NCBI GenBank assembly: GCA_964471235.1
Contig: CAYYGL010000113.1
Coordinates: 1-15,577 of the forward strand
Direction: 5' to 3'
DNA from: CAYYGL01 sp964471235
Lineage (GTDB): Bacteria; Calditrichota; Calditrichia; RBG-13-44-9; J075
Length of the DNA stretch: 15,577 nucleotides
Shown: positions 7,483 to 14,607 of the stretch, in pieces
How the letters are laid out: the number at the start of each line of letters is the position of its first letter
Numbering within the stretch: the first letter of the stretch is position 1
Translations under genes and position numbers: made by a program
The notes under the pieces: generated by a model
Databases searched by the model: none
What the model was told of the DNA's origin: nothing
Seen by the model: only the letters and a program-made list of their open reading frames with translations

Positions 7483-8249
7483 CGAATTCATCCGCTATTT
7501 TTGATACATACGCACTCCCGTATGATGAAAAATTCAACCGGAATCCCCTGGGGAAATACCAGCGGAAGCAGGTACAGCAAGCGATGGCAAGTCATCTATC
7601 ACCCGGTCAAACCATCCTGGATGTTGGCTGCGGTCCCGGCTCGGATTTTGAATTTTATCATCGTTTGAATCTCCAGGTGCATGCTATCGACAGTTCATCT
7701 AAAATGATCGAAATCGCAAAGCAAAAAGCTGCATTGCTGGGATTGGATGCGCTTATCCGGCATGTTCCCCTGGAAAAATTTTACCCGGAGACATCTTACA
7801 ATGCGATCATTCTGAATTTCGGTGTTATCAATGTTTTTCATCCCCTGGAGCCCATTCTATCCAGATTAGACACCCTGTTAAACGACGATGGCATTCTGTT
7901 CATAGTCTCCATGCCCCCTGTTCATATTTTTACCCTTCTGGAGTGGCTGGTTACGTTTCGCTGGCGGGCGTTCCTGAGACGAATTTTACACCACCGCGCC
8001 GTTCTGGGAAACGGGTTTCAATTTTACTACTACGGGAAACGCGCCTTTACACGGCAGTTTCGTATTCTGAAAGCAATACACCTTTGTGCGGTTTTACCCA
8101 CCCCGGACCAATATCACCGATATAGTAGTGCCAGGAAGGTTGCGGAGAAGTTGATGCGGTTGGAGCTGGGTGTGAAGACCTCTCTGCCGGACTGGCTGGG
8201 CGGGGATCACGTTTGTTATATCATGAAAAAGAAACAACTCCTTGCCTGA
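7479..8249 (+). CDS. Class I SAM-dependent methyltransferase
   Basis: A 256-residue soluble methyltransferase of the class I (Rossmann) type. The SAM-binding motif I is LDVGCGPGSD (residues 47-56); 'VHAIDSS' forms the acidic end of strand 2, and 'YNAIILNFGVINVF' corresponds to motif post-II/III. A hydrophobic and basic segment around 'LEWLVTFRWRAFLRRIL' could form an amphipathic membrane-contact helix. I chose ATG 7479, which forms an ATGA overlap with the stop of the preceding radical SAM gene; an in-frame TTG at 7440 would add 13 residues but extends the overlap to 43 bp. It is the last gene of the operon. The acceptor is unknown; the context suggests methylation of the same product the radical SAM enzymes modify. 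Confidence 0.88.
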   Translation: MTNSSAIFDTYALPYDEKFNRNPLGKYQRKQVQQAMASHLSPGQTILDVGCGPGSDFEFYHRLNLQVHAIDSSSKMIEIAKQKAALLGLDALIRHVPLEKFYPETSYNAIILNFGVINVFHPLEPILSRLDTLLNDDGILFIVSMPPVHIFTLLEWLVTFRWRAFLRRILHHRAVLGNGFQFYYYGKRAFTRQFRILKAIHLCAVLPTPDQYHRYSSARKVAEKLMRLELGVKTSLPDWLGGDHVCYIMKKKQLLA

Positions 8250-8259
8250 AACAGCAAGG
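8240..8259 (-). terminator. Possible intrinsic terminator of the minus-strand operon
   Basis: CCTTGC and GCAAGG form a 6-bp stem with an 8-nt loop. Read on the minus strand the second arm is followed by a T-rich run (AGTTGTTTCTTTTTC), which fits a weak terminator for the genes ending at 8312. It overlaps the last codons of the methyltransferase gene. In the plus direction no U tract follows. The rest of the 62-bp convergent gap is featureless. Confidence 0.3.
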
Positions 8260-8311
8260 GCAGGAAAAGTGCAAAACGAATATCAAGAAGGAATTCAACT
8301 GCACAGGCGAA

Positions 8312-8890
8312 TTACAGAACACGTGGTACTTCTATGGTCTGTTTGACCACCGGGGTTAGGGTGATCTCCAGAAGAATCTTCATCCGCCGAAGTGGCTGGA
8401 ATGTTTCTCCCCGGGCATGAATGAGAATATCTCCCCGGGCGTTGTGGTTGAGAATATCCGTTAACGCTTCCTTTAAAAGCATCACCCCCTCTTCCTGTAG
8501 TTCCATCACCTGCCGTTCCTCCAATATCTCCCCCAATACCACATCCTTCAGTTCAATCAGCGTCTTAAGGGAATCATTCCCATAGGCAGCCTGAAAAAAA
8601 CCATTGACCACACTCAGGGAGAGGTCTGTTTCCAGGAGGGTGTATGCCAATCCTTCCACATGGATGGTCTGAATATCTTCCATAGAAAATTGTTCGCCCA
8701 GGTGATCCTCTATTGCCGATAGAATTTCCGAGGAAGAAAAAATCACCGTTTCATCAAAGGAACGTTCATCCGGCGATAAGTGAATGTCAAAAATCAGTTT
8801 GTAGGTAATGGGCACCGGCTGCAAGACTTCTACCTCTTCACAAGCGGCAAAAAAAATGACCATCCAGAACAACCAGGCAAAATGTTTCAT
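8312..8890 (-). CDS. Small lipoprotein of unknown function
   Basis: Predicted 192-residue envelope lipoprotein. The N-terminus is a short basic-hydrophobic signal (MKHFAWLFWMVIFFAAC) ending in a lipobox-like FAAC, so Cys17 would be lipidated. The mature part is acidic and about 175 residues long, with a predicted alternation of strands and helices and no family I recognise. A longer frame begins at 8935, but ATG 8890 puts the signal at the terminus and has GGGG about 8 nt upstream, so I prefer it. It lies 19 nt after the stop of the outer-membrane barrel gene and is probably co-translated with it. A role as accessory partner of that barrel is inference from position only. It is the last gene of the minus-strand operon. 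Confidence 0.75.
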   Translation of the reverse strand: MKHFAWLFWMVIFFAACEEVEVLQPVPITYKLIFDIHLSPDERSFDETVIFSSSEILSAIEDHLGEQFSMEDIQTIHVEGLAYTLLETDLSLSVVNGFFQAAYGNDSLKTLIELKDVVLGEILEERQVMELQEEGVMLLKEALTDILNHNARGDILIHARGETFQPLRRMKILLEITLTPVVKQTIEVPRVL

Positions 8891-8909
8891 TTTGTATCCC
8901 CAATTAAGG

Positions 8910-9794
8910 TTATAAACCAATGCCAAATCCGACATTAACTATTTGTTGATACCCCACATTGTAATCCAAATTCAGGTGAAAAATTAACAGGTTTAAATTA
9001 AACCCTACCAGCATCCGAAATCGATTTTTCCCATGTACACGCAATTCAATAGTGCGAGGCTCCTCCGTTGCCGTAAAAGTGTACTTCACATTGGCAACGC
9101 TGGATTCATAGCCGCCCCCGGCATAAACATCGAGAAAAGAGAATGATTTCCCAACGACAAGCTGAAGAGTGGTAAGTTTGTTTGTAAAGATATCACCAAT
9201 TTCAAAGGTGTGGTAGGCAAATCCCAGGGAGATATCCAGGGGACTGGAAACATATTGGCTTAAACTGTGCCGGAAGCCCACCCCAAGCAACTTAACCTTC
9301 CCGATATCCTGAAATGCATTGGTGGAAAAATAACGCCCCACCAACTCAGTCCCCATCACATTCCCCACGGTAACAGTGGGCACTACCAGGGGCAGAGAGG
9401 AAAGATTATATCCCCCGGGAAAAACGTAAACAGCGCCACCGGCGCCGGTTAAAACCGCTCCCTGCGGTTCTCCAATGATAGTAGGCGTTGTCACTTCCCG
9501 CGGGGGAACAAAGAAACTTTCGGTAGAGGCTGTATAATGACGTTGTTTCTCAGAGAACCGGGCTGCCATTCCGTTCAGACGGAAATTGATATGTAGACCT
9601 TTTCTTTCCACCCGGGCGCGATAAAACAAGCCGGAGTTCAAACTACTTCCGAATGCTGTTATCAACGGTTCCACATAGCCGGCGGCATTTTCCCCGGCAT
9701 AGCGCTCTAACAACGTCTCCAGGCTCTGCGCAGATAGATAAGCGGGAAGGCACAACAAAATTGCCAATATGATCCACGGAAAACCATACCTCAT
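8910..9794 (-). CDS. Outer-membrane beta-barrel protein, DUF6588-like
   Basis: A 294-residue exported protein. Residues 1-23 form a signal peptide (hydrophobic core 'WIILAILLCLPAYLSAQ', with cleavage likely after Ala22 or Gln23). The mature start, with 'ENAAGYVEPL', 'FGSSLNSGLFYRA' and a following glycine-rich strand region, resembles DUF6588 proteins common in Bacteroidota and relatives. The remainder alternates hydrophobic and polar residues in strand-length runs, as in a beta barrel, and ends in Leu rather than the usual Phe or Trp. No enzymatic motif is present. An AGAGG site lies about 8 nt upstream of the ATG. A tiny upstream frame stops one base before this start, and the lipoprotein gene follows 19 nt later. 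A barrel or porin-like role is probable; the substrate is unknown. Confidence 0.78.
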   Translation of the reverse strand: MRYGFPWIILAILLCLPAYLSAQSLETLLERYAGENAAGYVEPLITAFGSSLNSGLFYRARVERKGLHINFRLNGMAARFSEKQRHYTASTESFFVPPREVTTPTIIGEPQGAVLTGAGGAVYVFPGGYNLSSLPLVVPTVTVGNVMGTELVGRYFSTNAFQDIGKVKLLGVGFRHSLSQYVSSPLDISLGFAYHTFEIGDIFTNKLTTLQLVVGKSFSFLDVYAGGGYESSVANVKYTFTATEEPRTIELRVHGKNRFRMLVGFNLNLLIFHLNLDYNVGYQQIVNVGFGIGL

Positions 9795-9795
9795 G

Positions 9796-9873
9796 TTACA
9801 AACCTCTTGATTGTGAAATTAAACTGTTATTCCCAACTCGAACCGAAAGAATTATTAACAGAGCATTCTCCAT
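9796..9873 (-). CDS. Possible 25-codon small ORF ahead of the barrel gene
   Basis: An ATG at 9873 is preceded at 5 nt by a strong AGAGGAG ribosome binding site (9879-9885). The frame encodes 25 residues beginning MENALLIILSV and ends with TAA one base before the ATG of the barrel gene. The peptide has a short hydrophobic N-terminal half but no recognisable family. The barrel gene's own binding site lies within the end of this frame, so translation of the small ORF could couple to or modulate the barrel gene. It may equally be a chance frame. Confidence 0.35.
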   Translation of the reverse strand: MENALLIILSVRVGNNSLISQSRGL

Positions 9874-9938
9874 ATTATCTCCTCTTTACCCCCTTTATCC
9901 CTGGAATCCGAATGTGTTATCTATCGCAGCCAATCACT

Positions 9939-12842
9939 TCATCTGAGTAAAACCATCTTACGGGTCAGTACATCCTCCCTTGACTGAGAACCGGGTGAGA
10001 TATTTCCCCCGGGGGGGGAAACACTCAGCCGATAAAAATACACTCCGGAAGAAACTTCTGAACCGTTTTCATCCCTGCCATTCCACTCCACGGTATACCG
10101 ACCGCCGGGCTGCTGCTGATCCACCAGTGTTCGTACTTTTTGCCCCAGGAGATTGTATATCTCCAATCTCACCCTGCTGACAGCAGGTAGTTGATAGCTG
10201 ATGGCAGTACTTGGGTTAAACGGATTGGGATAATTCTGCTCCAATTGAAACGCCGTTGGAAAAAGGGATATGCCCCCACTATTTTTCTCCGCAAAAGATG
10301 GGGTACCCACGATCAGTTTAAAGTGGCGGGTTCTGGCACCGTTTTTTTCGTACTGAACCACTGCAGTGCCGCCGGTTATGGGAATCGGTTGATAGACATC
10401 CATATCCATCAGGAAAATGTCAAACGTTTCCGGGAGCATCGTTTCTGCATTCAGTTGGAGCGCCACATTTACCGGCACCCGGGGCACTTCTAACGCGAAT
10501 TCCCATACCTGCCCGTCCTGCGGCGTGGGTTTGAAATTGCTCAGAAAACGGCTACCGTCTTCCAGGATGGAGAGACGTAGCGCGGATTCCACCGGGGGCG
10601 GTTCGGGATAGTCAAAGCGGTCCACCCCGTAGCTTGCCTCCGGGGACCATCCCACAAAATTTTGGGTATCCCGGAAACGAGCATCCGGAATCTCGGCAGA
10701 TAGCTGCAGAAGATAGCTCATGCCCGGGAATTGCCAGGATATCGGCTTATCGTCTTTTGCGAGATTTTTTGGGGTAACGGAAACTGCCGGCACCTGGAGT
10801 GTTATGGCTTCGCTTTCCTCGTTCCGGATGAAATATCCTTCCCAGGGATTCAACACATCGGCAATTTTAAACTCGATACCGTCATAATAATAAGGTCCTT
10901 TCACCATTCCGGTGGCCGACAGGCTATCCCATGCTACCGGAAAGGGGAAGGGATTCCCGACCTGGTTCCAGCCCGGGGACAAGACGATGTTAACCGGTTC
11001 CTTACTGCTGACGGTAAAAGCGCTGTCCACATCAAAGCGGTTGCCGGTCCGGGTAATCAGCCAGTAGGCATTGCCGGGGTGGATGTCAGGCGGTAAATCC
11101 GGAAATTCCACATAGCCGCTATTGTCATCCATCCAGCGGAATAACCGCCAGTCTGCTGGATTATATTCCCCGTAATCATCCTGGAACAGTGCTGTTAACT
11201 GCGGGTGTTTTAACCGCAGGGGAACGGAAACCATCTTATATACGCCATTTTCCAGGTGTAAGTGGGGGGAGACGTAGTTATTTAAGATCAAATTGAGGGA
11301 AGCAGGGAAATTTTCCGGGTCTACCGGAGGATAGAAGCGGGTGACCACACTATCCGAGAGGGAGACGTAGTATTCGATTCCTTGTTCGAGTGAGTTGATG
11401 AAGGGAATTCGTCCTTCCAGGGTGTTCCCCTGGGGCTGCAATAACAAAACCCGGTATCTCCTCTCTCCCACATAGCGGTATCCCAACAAATTAAAAGCCG
11501 AGTTGAAATGACGGGGAGGAGTCACCCGCAAAATAACCCCCTGGTCGCTTTGCTGCTCGGTTACCACGTTGACAAATCCCGGGAAAGTCCATTCCCCCGG
11601 GTATCCGAAGGATTTACTTCCCTGGGCACCATCGGAAAAAGCATACACATGCACCCCCAGCTTCCCTTTCCGGGGGACATTTACAACATGAGTGCCAGGG
11701 CTCACCGAAAGCCGGGCAGACGAAAATTCGGTGTTGGAAATGGTTTGAAAAGTTTGGGAATCGATCAAAGTGCCATCCAGACGTACGGAGTCGATATTCG
11801 TTGTCGGGGTCACGATGTTAATGTATCCCGTATATCCTTTGCCAGGGGGGATAGAAAAATTGGTCCGGCTAAACAGGCGTTCCCAGGGGGAAATTATGGT
11901 CATGAATGGGGAGGCGGAAACACCGTCATAGCTCTGGCTGTGAGAAAACTGGGCAATCAAGAGCGGTTTGTCATTGGAGGAGGTAATGAACGACGGTTCA
12001 GTGAGATTCATCTCATAAAACTCACCCTGGTTCAGGGTGACAAGAAAAGAATTATTCAGGAAGACATCGGTATTATCCTCAGCGGCTAAGATGCGGAAGG
12101 CATCGCCGTTTTGTCGGGTGGCAAGGGGTGCAGTAACAAATGCGGAGCCCCAGGTTGTTAGCGGCGGCAGTTGTTCCACTACAAAGGAGCAGCCCCCGGC
12201 ATTTTGGGGTATTTCCGCACAGGCGTGCCCGCTAAATACGGCTACCGGGCGTGAAGCCAGTATCCAGGTGCCGGTTAAATCCTGGGTAGTGGATTGCCAG
12301 GAATAAGTTTGCCCCTTTTGCAAGGTTATTTGCTGTTCCATGCCGTCCGGAGGGGTAATGGTGACTTCCGTATTCGGGTAGGCTGCCACAATGACAAACT
12401 GGGAAGGGGTATTCCCGGAAGGTGGATAGGACATCACCCGATATTCCACATCCAGCAAGTTCACCGGCAGGGCTAAGAAGGCGTCTCCGGAAGCCTGCCC
12501 CATACTGATCCCCATAAGCGAGATGGGTAGCACCGAGCTTATATGGATGCCCTTCTCAGCAATAACCCCGCTGCCGGTTGCCATTGCCGCTACGGGAATG
12601 TTAATTTCTATCGAACCGCTGCCAGCAATCGAAAACGCTTGCGAAATCCCCAAACCGGGAATTTCAACATGGACCACTGCGTTTGGGGGACCGGTGACGA
12701 CCACCGTCAAAGAGACACCGGAATCGATATTCTCCGGAAACGCCACCCAGAAGTCATTTCCCCCGGTATGGAGGGGCAGTATCCCGGCAAAAACAATGTT
12801 AAGCAGAAATATCATTACAAATAAGGCACTACTGAATTTCAT
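9939..12842 (-). CDS. T9SS-exported surface protein with IgGFc-binding-like N-terminal region
   Basis: A 967-residue secreted protein. Residues 1-19 are a signal peptide (hydrophobic 'LFVMIFLLNIVFAG'). Residues about 27-417 resemble the IgGFc-binding N-terminal domain: 'TGGNDFWVAFPEN', 'FSGHACAEIPQNAGGCSFV' (203-221), then 'EQLPPLTTWG', with two cysteines (C208, C218) that could pair. A middle region (about 545-700) has 'MVSVPL' and 'GWNQVGNPF' elements often seen in FCB surface proteins. The C-terminus is a type IX secretion sorting domain: YPNPFNP starts at Tyr871, then 'LEIYNLLGQKVRTL' and 'GVYFYRL', ending in 'RKMVLLR'. It would cross the inner membrane by Sec and be exported and anchored by T9SS. 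ATG 12842 has GGGAG 7 nt upstream. It lies 26 nt after the FHA gene. Adhesion or matrix binding is likely but unproven. Confidence 0.9.
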   Translation of the reverse strand: MKFSSALFVMIFLLNIVFAGILPLHTGGNDFWVAFPENIDSGVSLTVVVTGPPNAVVHVEIPGLGISQAFSIAGSGSIEINIPVAAMATGSGVIAEKGIHISSVLPISLMGISMGQASGDAFLALPVNLLDVEYRVMSYPPSGNTPSQFVIVAAYPNTEVTITPPDGMEQQITLQKGQTYSWQSTTQDLTGTWILASRPVAVFSGHACAEIPQNAGGCSFVVEQLPPLTTWGSAFVTAPLATRQNGDAFRILAAEDNTDVFLNNSFLVTLNQGEFYEMNLTEPSFITSSNDKPLLIAQFSHSQSYDGVSASPFMTIISPWERLFSRTNFSIPPGKGYTGYINIVTPTTNIDSVRLDGTLIDSQTFQTISNTEFSSARLSVSPGTHVVNVPRKGKLGVHVYAFSDGAQGSKSFGYPGEWTFPGFVNVVTEQQSDQGVILRVTPPRHFNSAFNLLGYRYVGERRYRVLLLQPQGNTLEGRIPFINSLEQGIEYYVSLSDSVVTRFYPPVDPENFPASLNLILNNYVSPHLHLENGVYKMVSVPLRLKHPQLTALFQDDYGEYNPADWRLFRWMDDNSGYVEFPDLPPDIHPGNAYWLITRTGNRFDVDSAFTVSSKEPVNIVLSPGWNQVGNPFPFPVAWDSLSATGMVKGPYYYDGIEFKIADVLNPWEGYFIRNEESEAITLQVPAVSVTPKNLAKDDKPISWQFPGMSYLLQLSAEIPDARFRDTQNFVGWSPEASYGVDRFDYPEPPPVESALRLSILEDGSRFLSNFKPTPQDGQVWEFALEVPRVPVNVALQLNAETMLPETFDIFLMDMDVYQPIPITGGTAVVQYEKNGARTRHFKLIVGTPSFAEKNSGGISLFPTAFQLEQNYPNPFNPSTAISYQLPAVSRVRLEIYNLLGQKVRTLVDQQQPGGRYTVEWNGRDENGSEVSSGVYFYRLSVSPPGGNISPGSQSREDVLTRKMVLLR
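10003..10020. repeat. Palindromic C5-G8 homopolymer pair in the sorting domain
   Basis: TTTCCCCC followed by GGGGGGGG and AA lies inside the coding sequence, where the minus strand encodes the Pro-Pro-Gly-Gly part of a short insertion between 'YFYRL' and 'RKMVLL'. Slippage in the eight-base run would shift the last roughly 25 codons. The palindrome can also form a strong hairpin near the 3' end of the transcript. Confidence 0.6.
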
Positions 12843-12868
12843 ACCGAATCTCCCGATCTGGAAGTTTT

Positions 12869-14017
12869 CTAAAAAAGTTTAGACGCTGACAACCCTTCCT
12901 GGGCATCTACCTGGTTTTTCATATAGGCATCCACAAATGCGGGGCGGAGAAAGTTTAGATCCGCCTTTACCGCGCCATCTGCCAGTAGGTCCTGGTAAAT
13001 TTGTATAATCACTTGATGAGTTTTACGGGACACGTAAAACGGAATCCATTTATAAGGAATTTTTAAAGGTCCCAAAGAAAAGTGGTCTTTACCGATATGG
13101 TTTTCCAATTGTGAAATATCCAGGGTTTTAAGCAGTTTCACCGCGCCTTCCCGAACGCAGGCGCGATACCCATCTAACAATGCGGATTGATGGGTGAGCA
13201 GCTCATCCACCTGCATCTCCACCGTTTTCAGTCGGTTTTCCATTTCTTCTTCCGATAGAGCCGGATCAAGCAGAAAATCTTTCACCTGATCTTTGTTCAT
13301 GGTGTATAAAGAAGTGGGCAATTCACTCAGGGCGATTCCCACAAATTCTTTCCGGAACTCGGCTGCTTCCTGAATAATTCGGAGAAAAGATTGGATAAAC
13401 AAATCCAGCACTTTACCAACCTGGATGGCAAAGGTGAGATTATCCGGATTCCGCCGGTTTTTTTCGGGAGACTTTTTCTCGGTTTCTCCCGCCCCATTTA
13501 ATCCCAAAGCTTTCTGCAAGGCTGTTTTGAGTTCTTCATTTTCAACATGTTGGATATTTTGCTCTAACGCCCTGGCAAGGTCTTGTTGACGCAACGCCGG
13601 TTCTTCCTGTTCATACTTTTCCTGTATGGCACACAGAAGCTCCTGTAGCTTTGCGGAATCTTCCAGAAATGGGTTTTCAAACAACATAGTGGATTCATTC
13701 GTTTCCGCTAATGTATAAAACCGAATTTCATACATGCCAATTCTAATGCTGGCGCCATCTTCCAACGGGTGAGGCTGGTTGGCAGGCAGCCGTTTATCAT
13801 CCAGGTAGGTGTAATTGGCACTTTCACAGTCAACTAAATAATAAGTGTCGCCATCGAGTTTTATTCGGGCGTGGTTCCGGGAAATTACTTTTTGTTCATC
13901 TTCCAGATGCAGCACACTGGCTTTGCTGCGCCCCATGGTAATTTCTTCCTGATAGAATTCTTTTTCAAGCTGCCAGTTGGGATCATCCTTACGGGTGATA
14001 ATTAGCTTTACAGGCAT
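12869..14017 (-). CDS. FHA-domain protein with TagH/ImpI-like C-terminal domain
   Basis: A 382-residue cytoplasmic protein. Residues about 4-102 form an FHA domain, a phosphothreonine reader: GR at 29-30 and SRNHA (46-50) are present, but the usual N-G-T is N-Y-T (68-70). Residues about 110-190 are a charged linker. Residues about 196-366 ('GKVLDLFIQSFLRIIQEAAEFRKEF', 'LPTSLYTMNKDQVKDFLLDP', 'LTHQSALLDGYRACVREGAVKLL', 'FVDAYMKNQ') match the order of elements in the C-terminal domain of type VI secretion FHA proteins (TagH/ImpI), including the 'H..AL..G...' helix and the aromatic end. No other type VI gene is seen. ATG 14017 is chosen because a perfect AGGAGG lies about 8 nt upstream; a longer frame would begin at 14113. 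It is divergent from a Ser/Thr kinase gene, its likely partner, and leads a minus-strand operon. The FHA call is firm; the C-terminal similarity is pattern recognition. Confidence 0.85.
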   Translation of the reverse strand: MPVKLIITRKDDPNWQLEKEFYQEEITMGRSKASVLHLEDEQKVISRNHARIKLDGDTYYLVDCESANYTYLDDKRLPANQPHPLEDGASIRIGMYEIRFYTLAETNESTMLFENPFLEDSAKLQELLCAIQEKYEQEEPALRQQDLARALEQNIQHVENEELKTALQKALGLNGAGETEKKSPEKNRRNPDNLTFAIQVGKVLDLFIQSFLRIIQEAAEFRKEFVGIALSELPTSLYTMNKDQVKDFLLDPALSEEEMENRLKTVEMQVDELLTHQSALLDGYRACVREGAVKLLKTLDISQLENHIGKDHFSLGPLKIPYKWIPFYVSRKTHQVIIQIYQDLLADGAVKADLNFLRPAFVDAYMKNQVDAQEGLSASKLF

Positions 14018-14024
14018 AAAATAA

Positions 14025-14031
14025 TCCTCCT
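14025..14031 (-). promoter_or_regulatory. Strong ribosome binding site of the FHA gene
   Basis: The minus strand reads AGGAGGA, a perfect Shine-Dalgarno match, 7 nt before ATG 14017. It decides this start over the upstream in-frame ATG at 14113, which has no such site. Confidence 0.75.
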
Positions 14032-14397
14032 GAATGATGTCATTGACCGGGTTATTGGAAAAAATATAGAAATTCTTACTGCCTGGAAAATTGACGTGGC
14101 GCATATCGGACAAATACAGACGCTGTTTAACGAAAGCTAACCACTTGATTTGGAGACGGTTACAGGCAACATTTTTTCATTAATAATTTAAACCGGCAAT
14201 ATTCCCAAAGAGACAAACCGGTGACGAGGCATGGCGCCGCCGGTAAATTTGAGAACACTCTATTCGTGTCTTGAGATTATTGAAGACCGAATTCTCTCTT
14301 TATGTTATGATTTTCCAGGAAAGAAGTTGGAAAAAAATAGCTGTTTGCTGTGCATCACGGTTAATGCGGCAGGATATGCTTTATTTTAATTTAACAG

Positions 14398-14428
14398 TGA
14401 CAGGTGTTTTTTTTCATTGACAGGTGTT
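14398..14428 (+). repeat. Two 11-bp direct repeats, possible regulator binding sites
   Basis: TGACAGGTGTT occurs twice with start points exactly 20 bp apart, about two helical turns, so a dimeric regulator could bind both copies on one face of the DNA. The repeats lie 180-210 bp before the kinase start. The second copy overlaps a TTGACA hexamer. Confidence 0.45.
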
Positions 14429-14493
14429 CTCTTCCAATTGTTGTTCTGCGACAGCCTTGCTTAAGAGGTTTATCAAATTTGAGAGATGGTACC

Positions 14494-14544
14494 GGCTATT
14501 ATGTTCAGGTGCAGAACCGAATAGTCATAAACCCTGGTTTTATG
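14494..14544 (+). promoter_or_regulatory. Two adjacent hairpins in the presumed kinase leader
   Basis: GGCTATT (14494-14500) pairs with AATAGTC (14520-14526, one G-U), and inside it GTTC (14503-14506) pairs with GAAC (14514-14517) around a 7-nt loop. Directly after, CATAAACC (14526-14533) can pair with GGTTTTATG (14536-14544) with one bulge. The pair ends 63 nt before the kinase GTG. No U tract follows, so it is not a terminator. No known RNA family is recognised. Confidence 0.35.
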
Positions 14545-14607
14545 GGGGAAGAAATTCTGTTCTTAAACAACCATTAGGTGAATACAGCCGAAAATCCGGA
14601 TAAGAAC

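Larger units (their letters stand above)
14018..14607. promoter_or_regulatory. Divergent regulatory region between the FHA and kinase genes
   Basis: About 590 bp without a convincing gene, which must hold promoters for both directions. Visible structure: an 11-bp direct repeat TGACAGGTGTT at 14398-14408 and 14418-14428; a TTGACA overlapping the second copy, without a convincing -10; a perfect 10-bp palindrome TCAAATTTGA at 14473-14482; and two adjacent hairpins at 14494-14544. Near 14210-14245 an ACCGG...CCGGT inverted repeat surrounds a GC-rich loop. A 52-codon open frame at 14231-14389 lacks a well-spaced ribosome binding site and is not called. Confidence 0.4.

Noticed and set aside
11508..12089. 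A 193-codon plus-strand frame inside the T9SS protein gene
   Set aside because: Antisense shadow of a clearly coding region; composition typical of reversed codons.
14231..14389. A 52-codon open frame in the FHA-kinase intergenic region
   Set aside because: The only GAGG lies one base before the ATG, too close to work, and the peptide resembles nothing known.
14245..14484. A 10-mer AAATTTGAGA found twice, about 230 bp apart
   Set aside because: Short and AT-rich; expected by chance and not in a regular arrangement.
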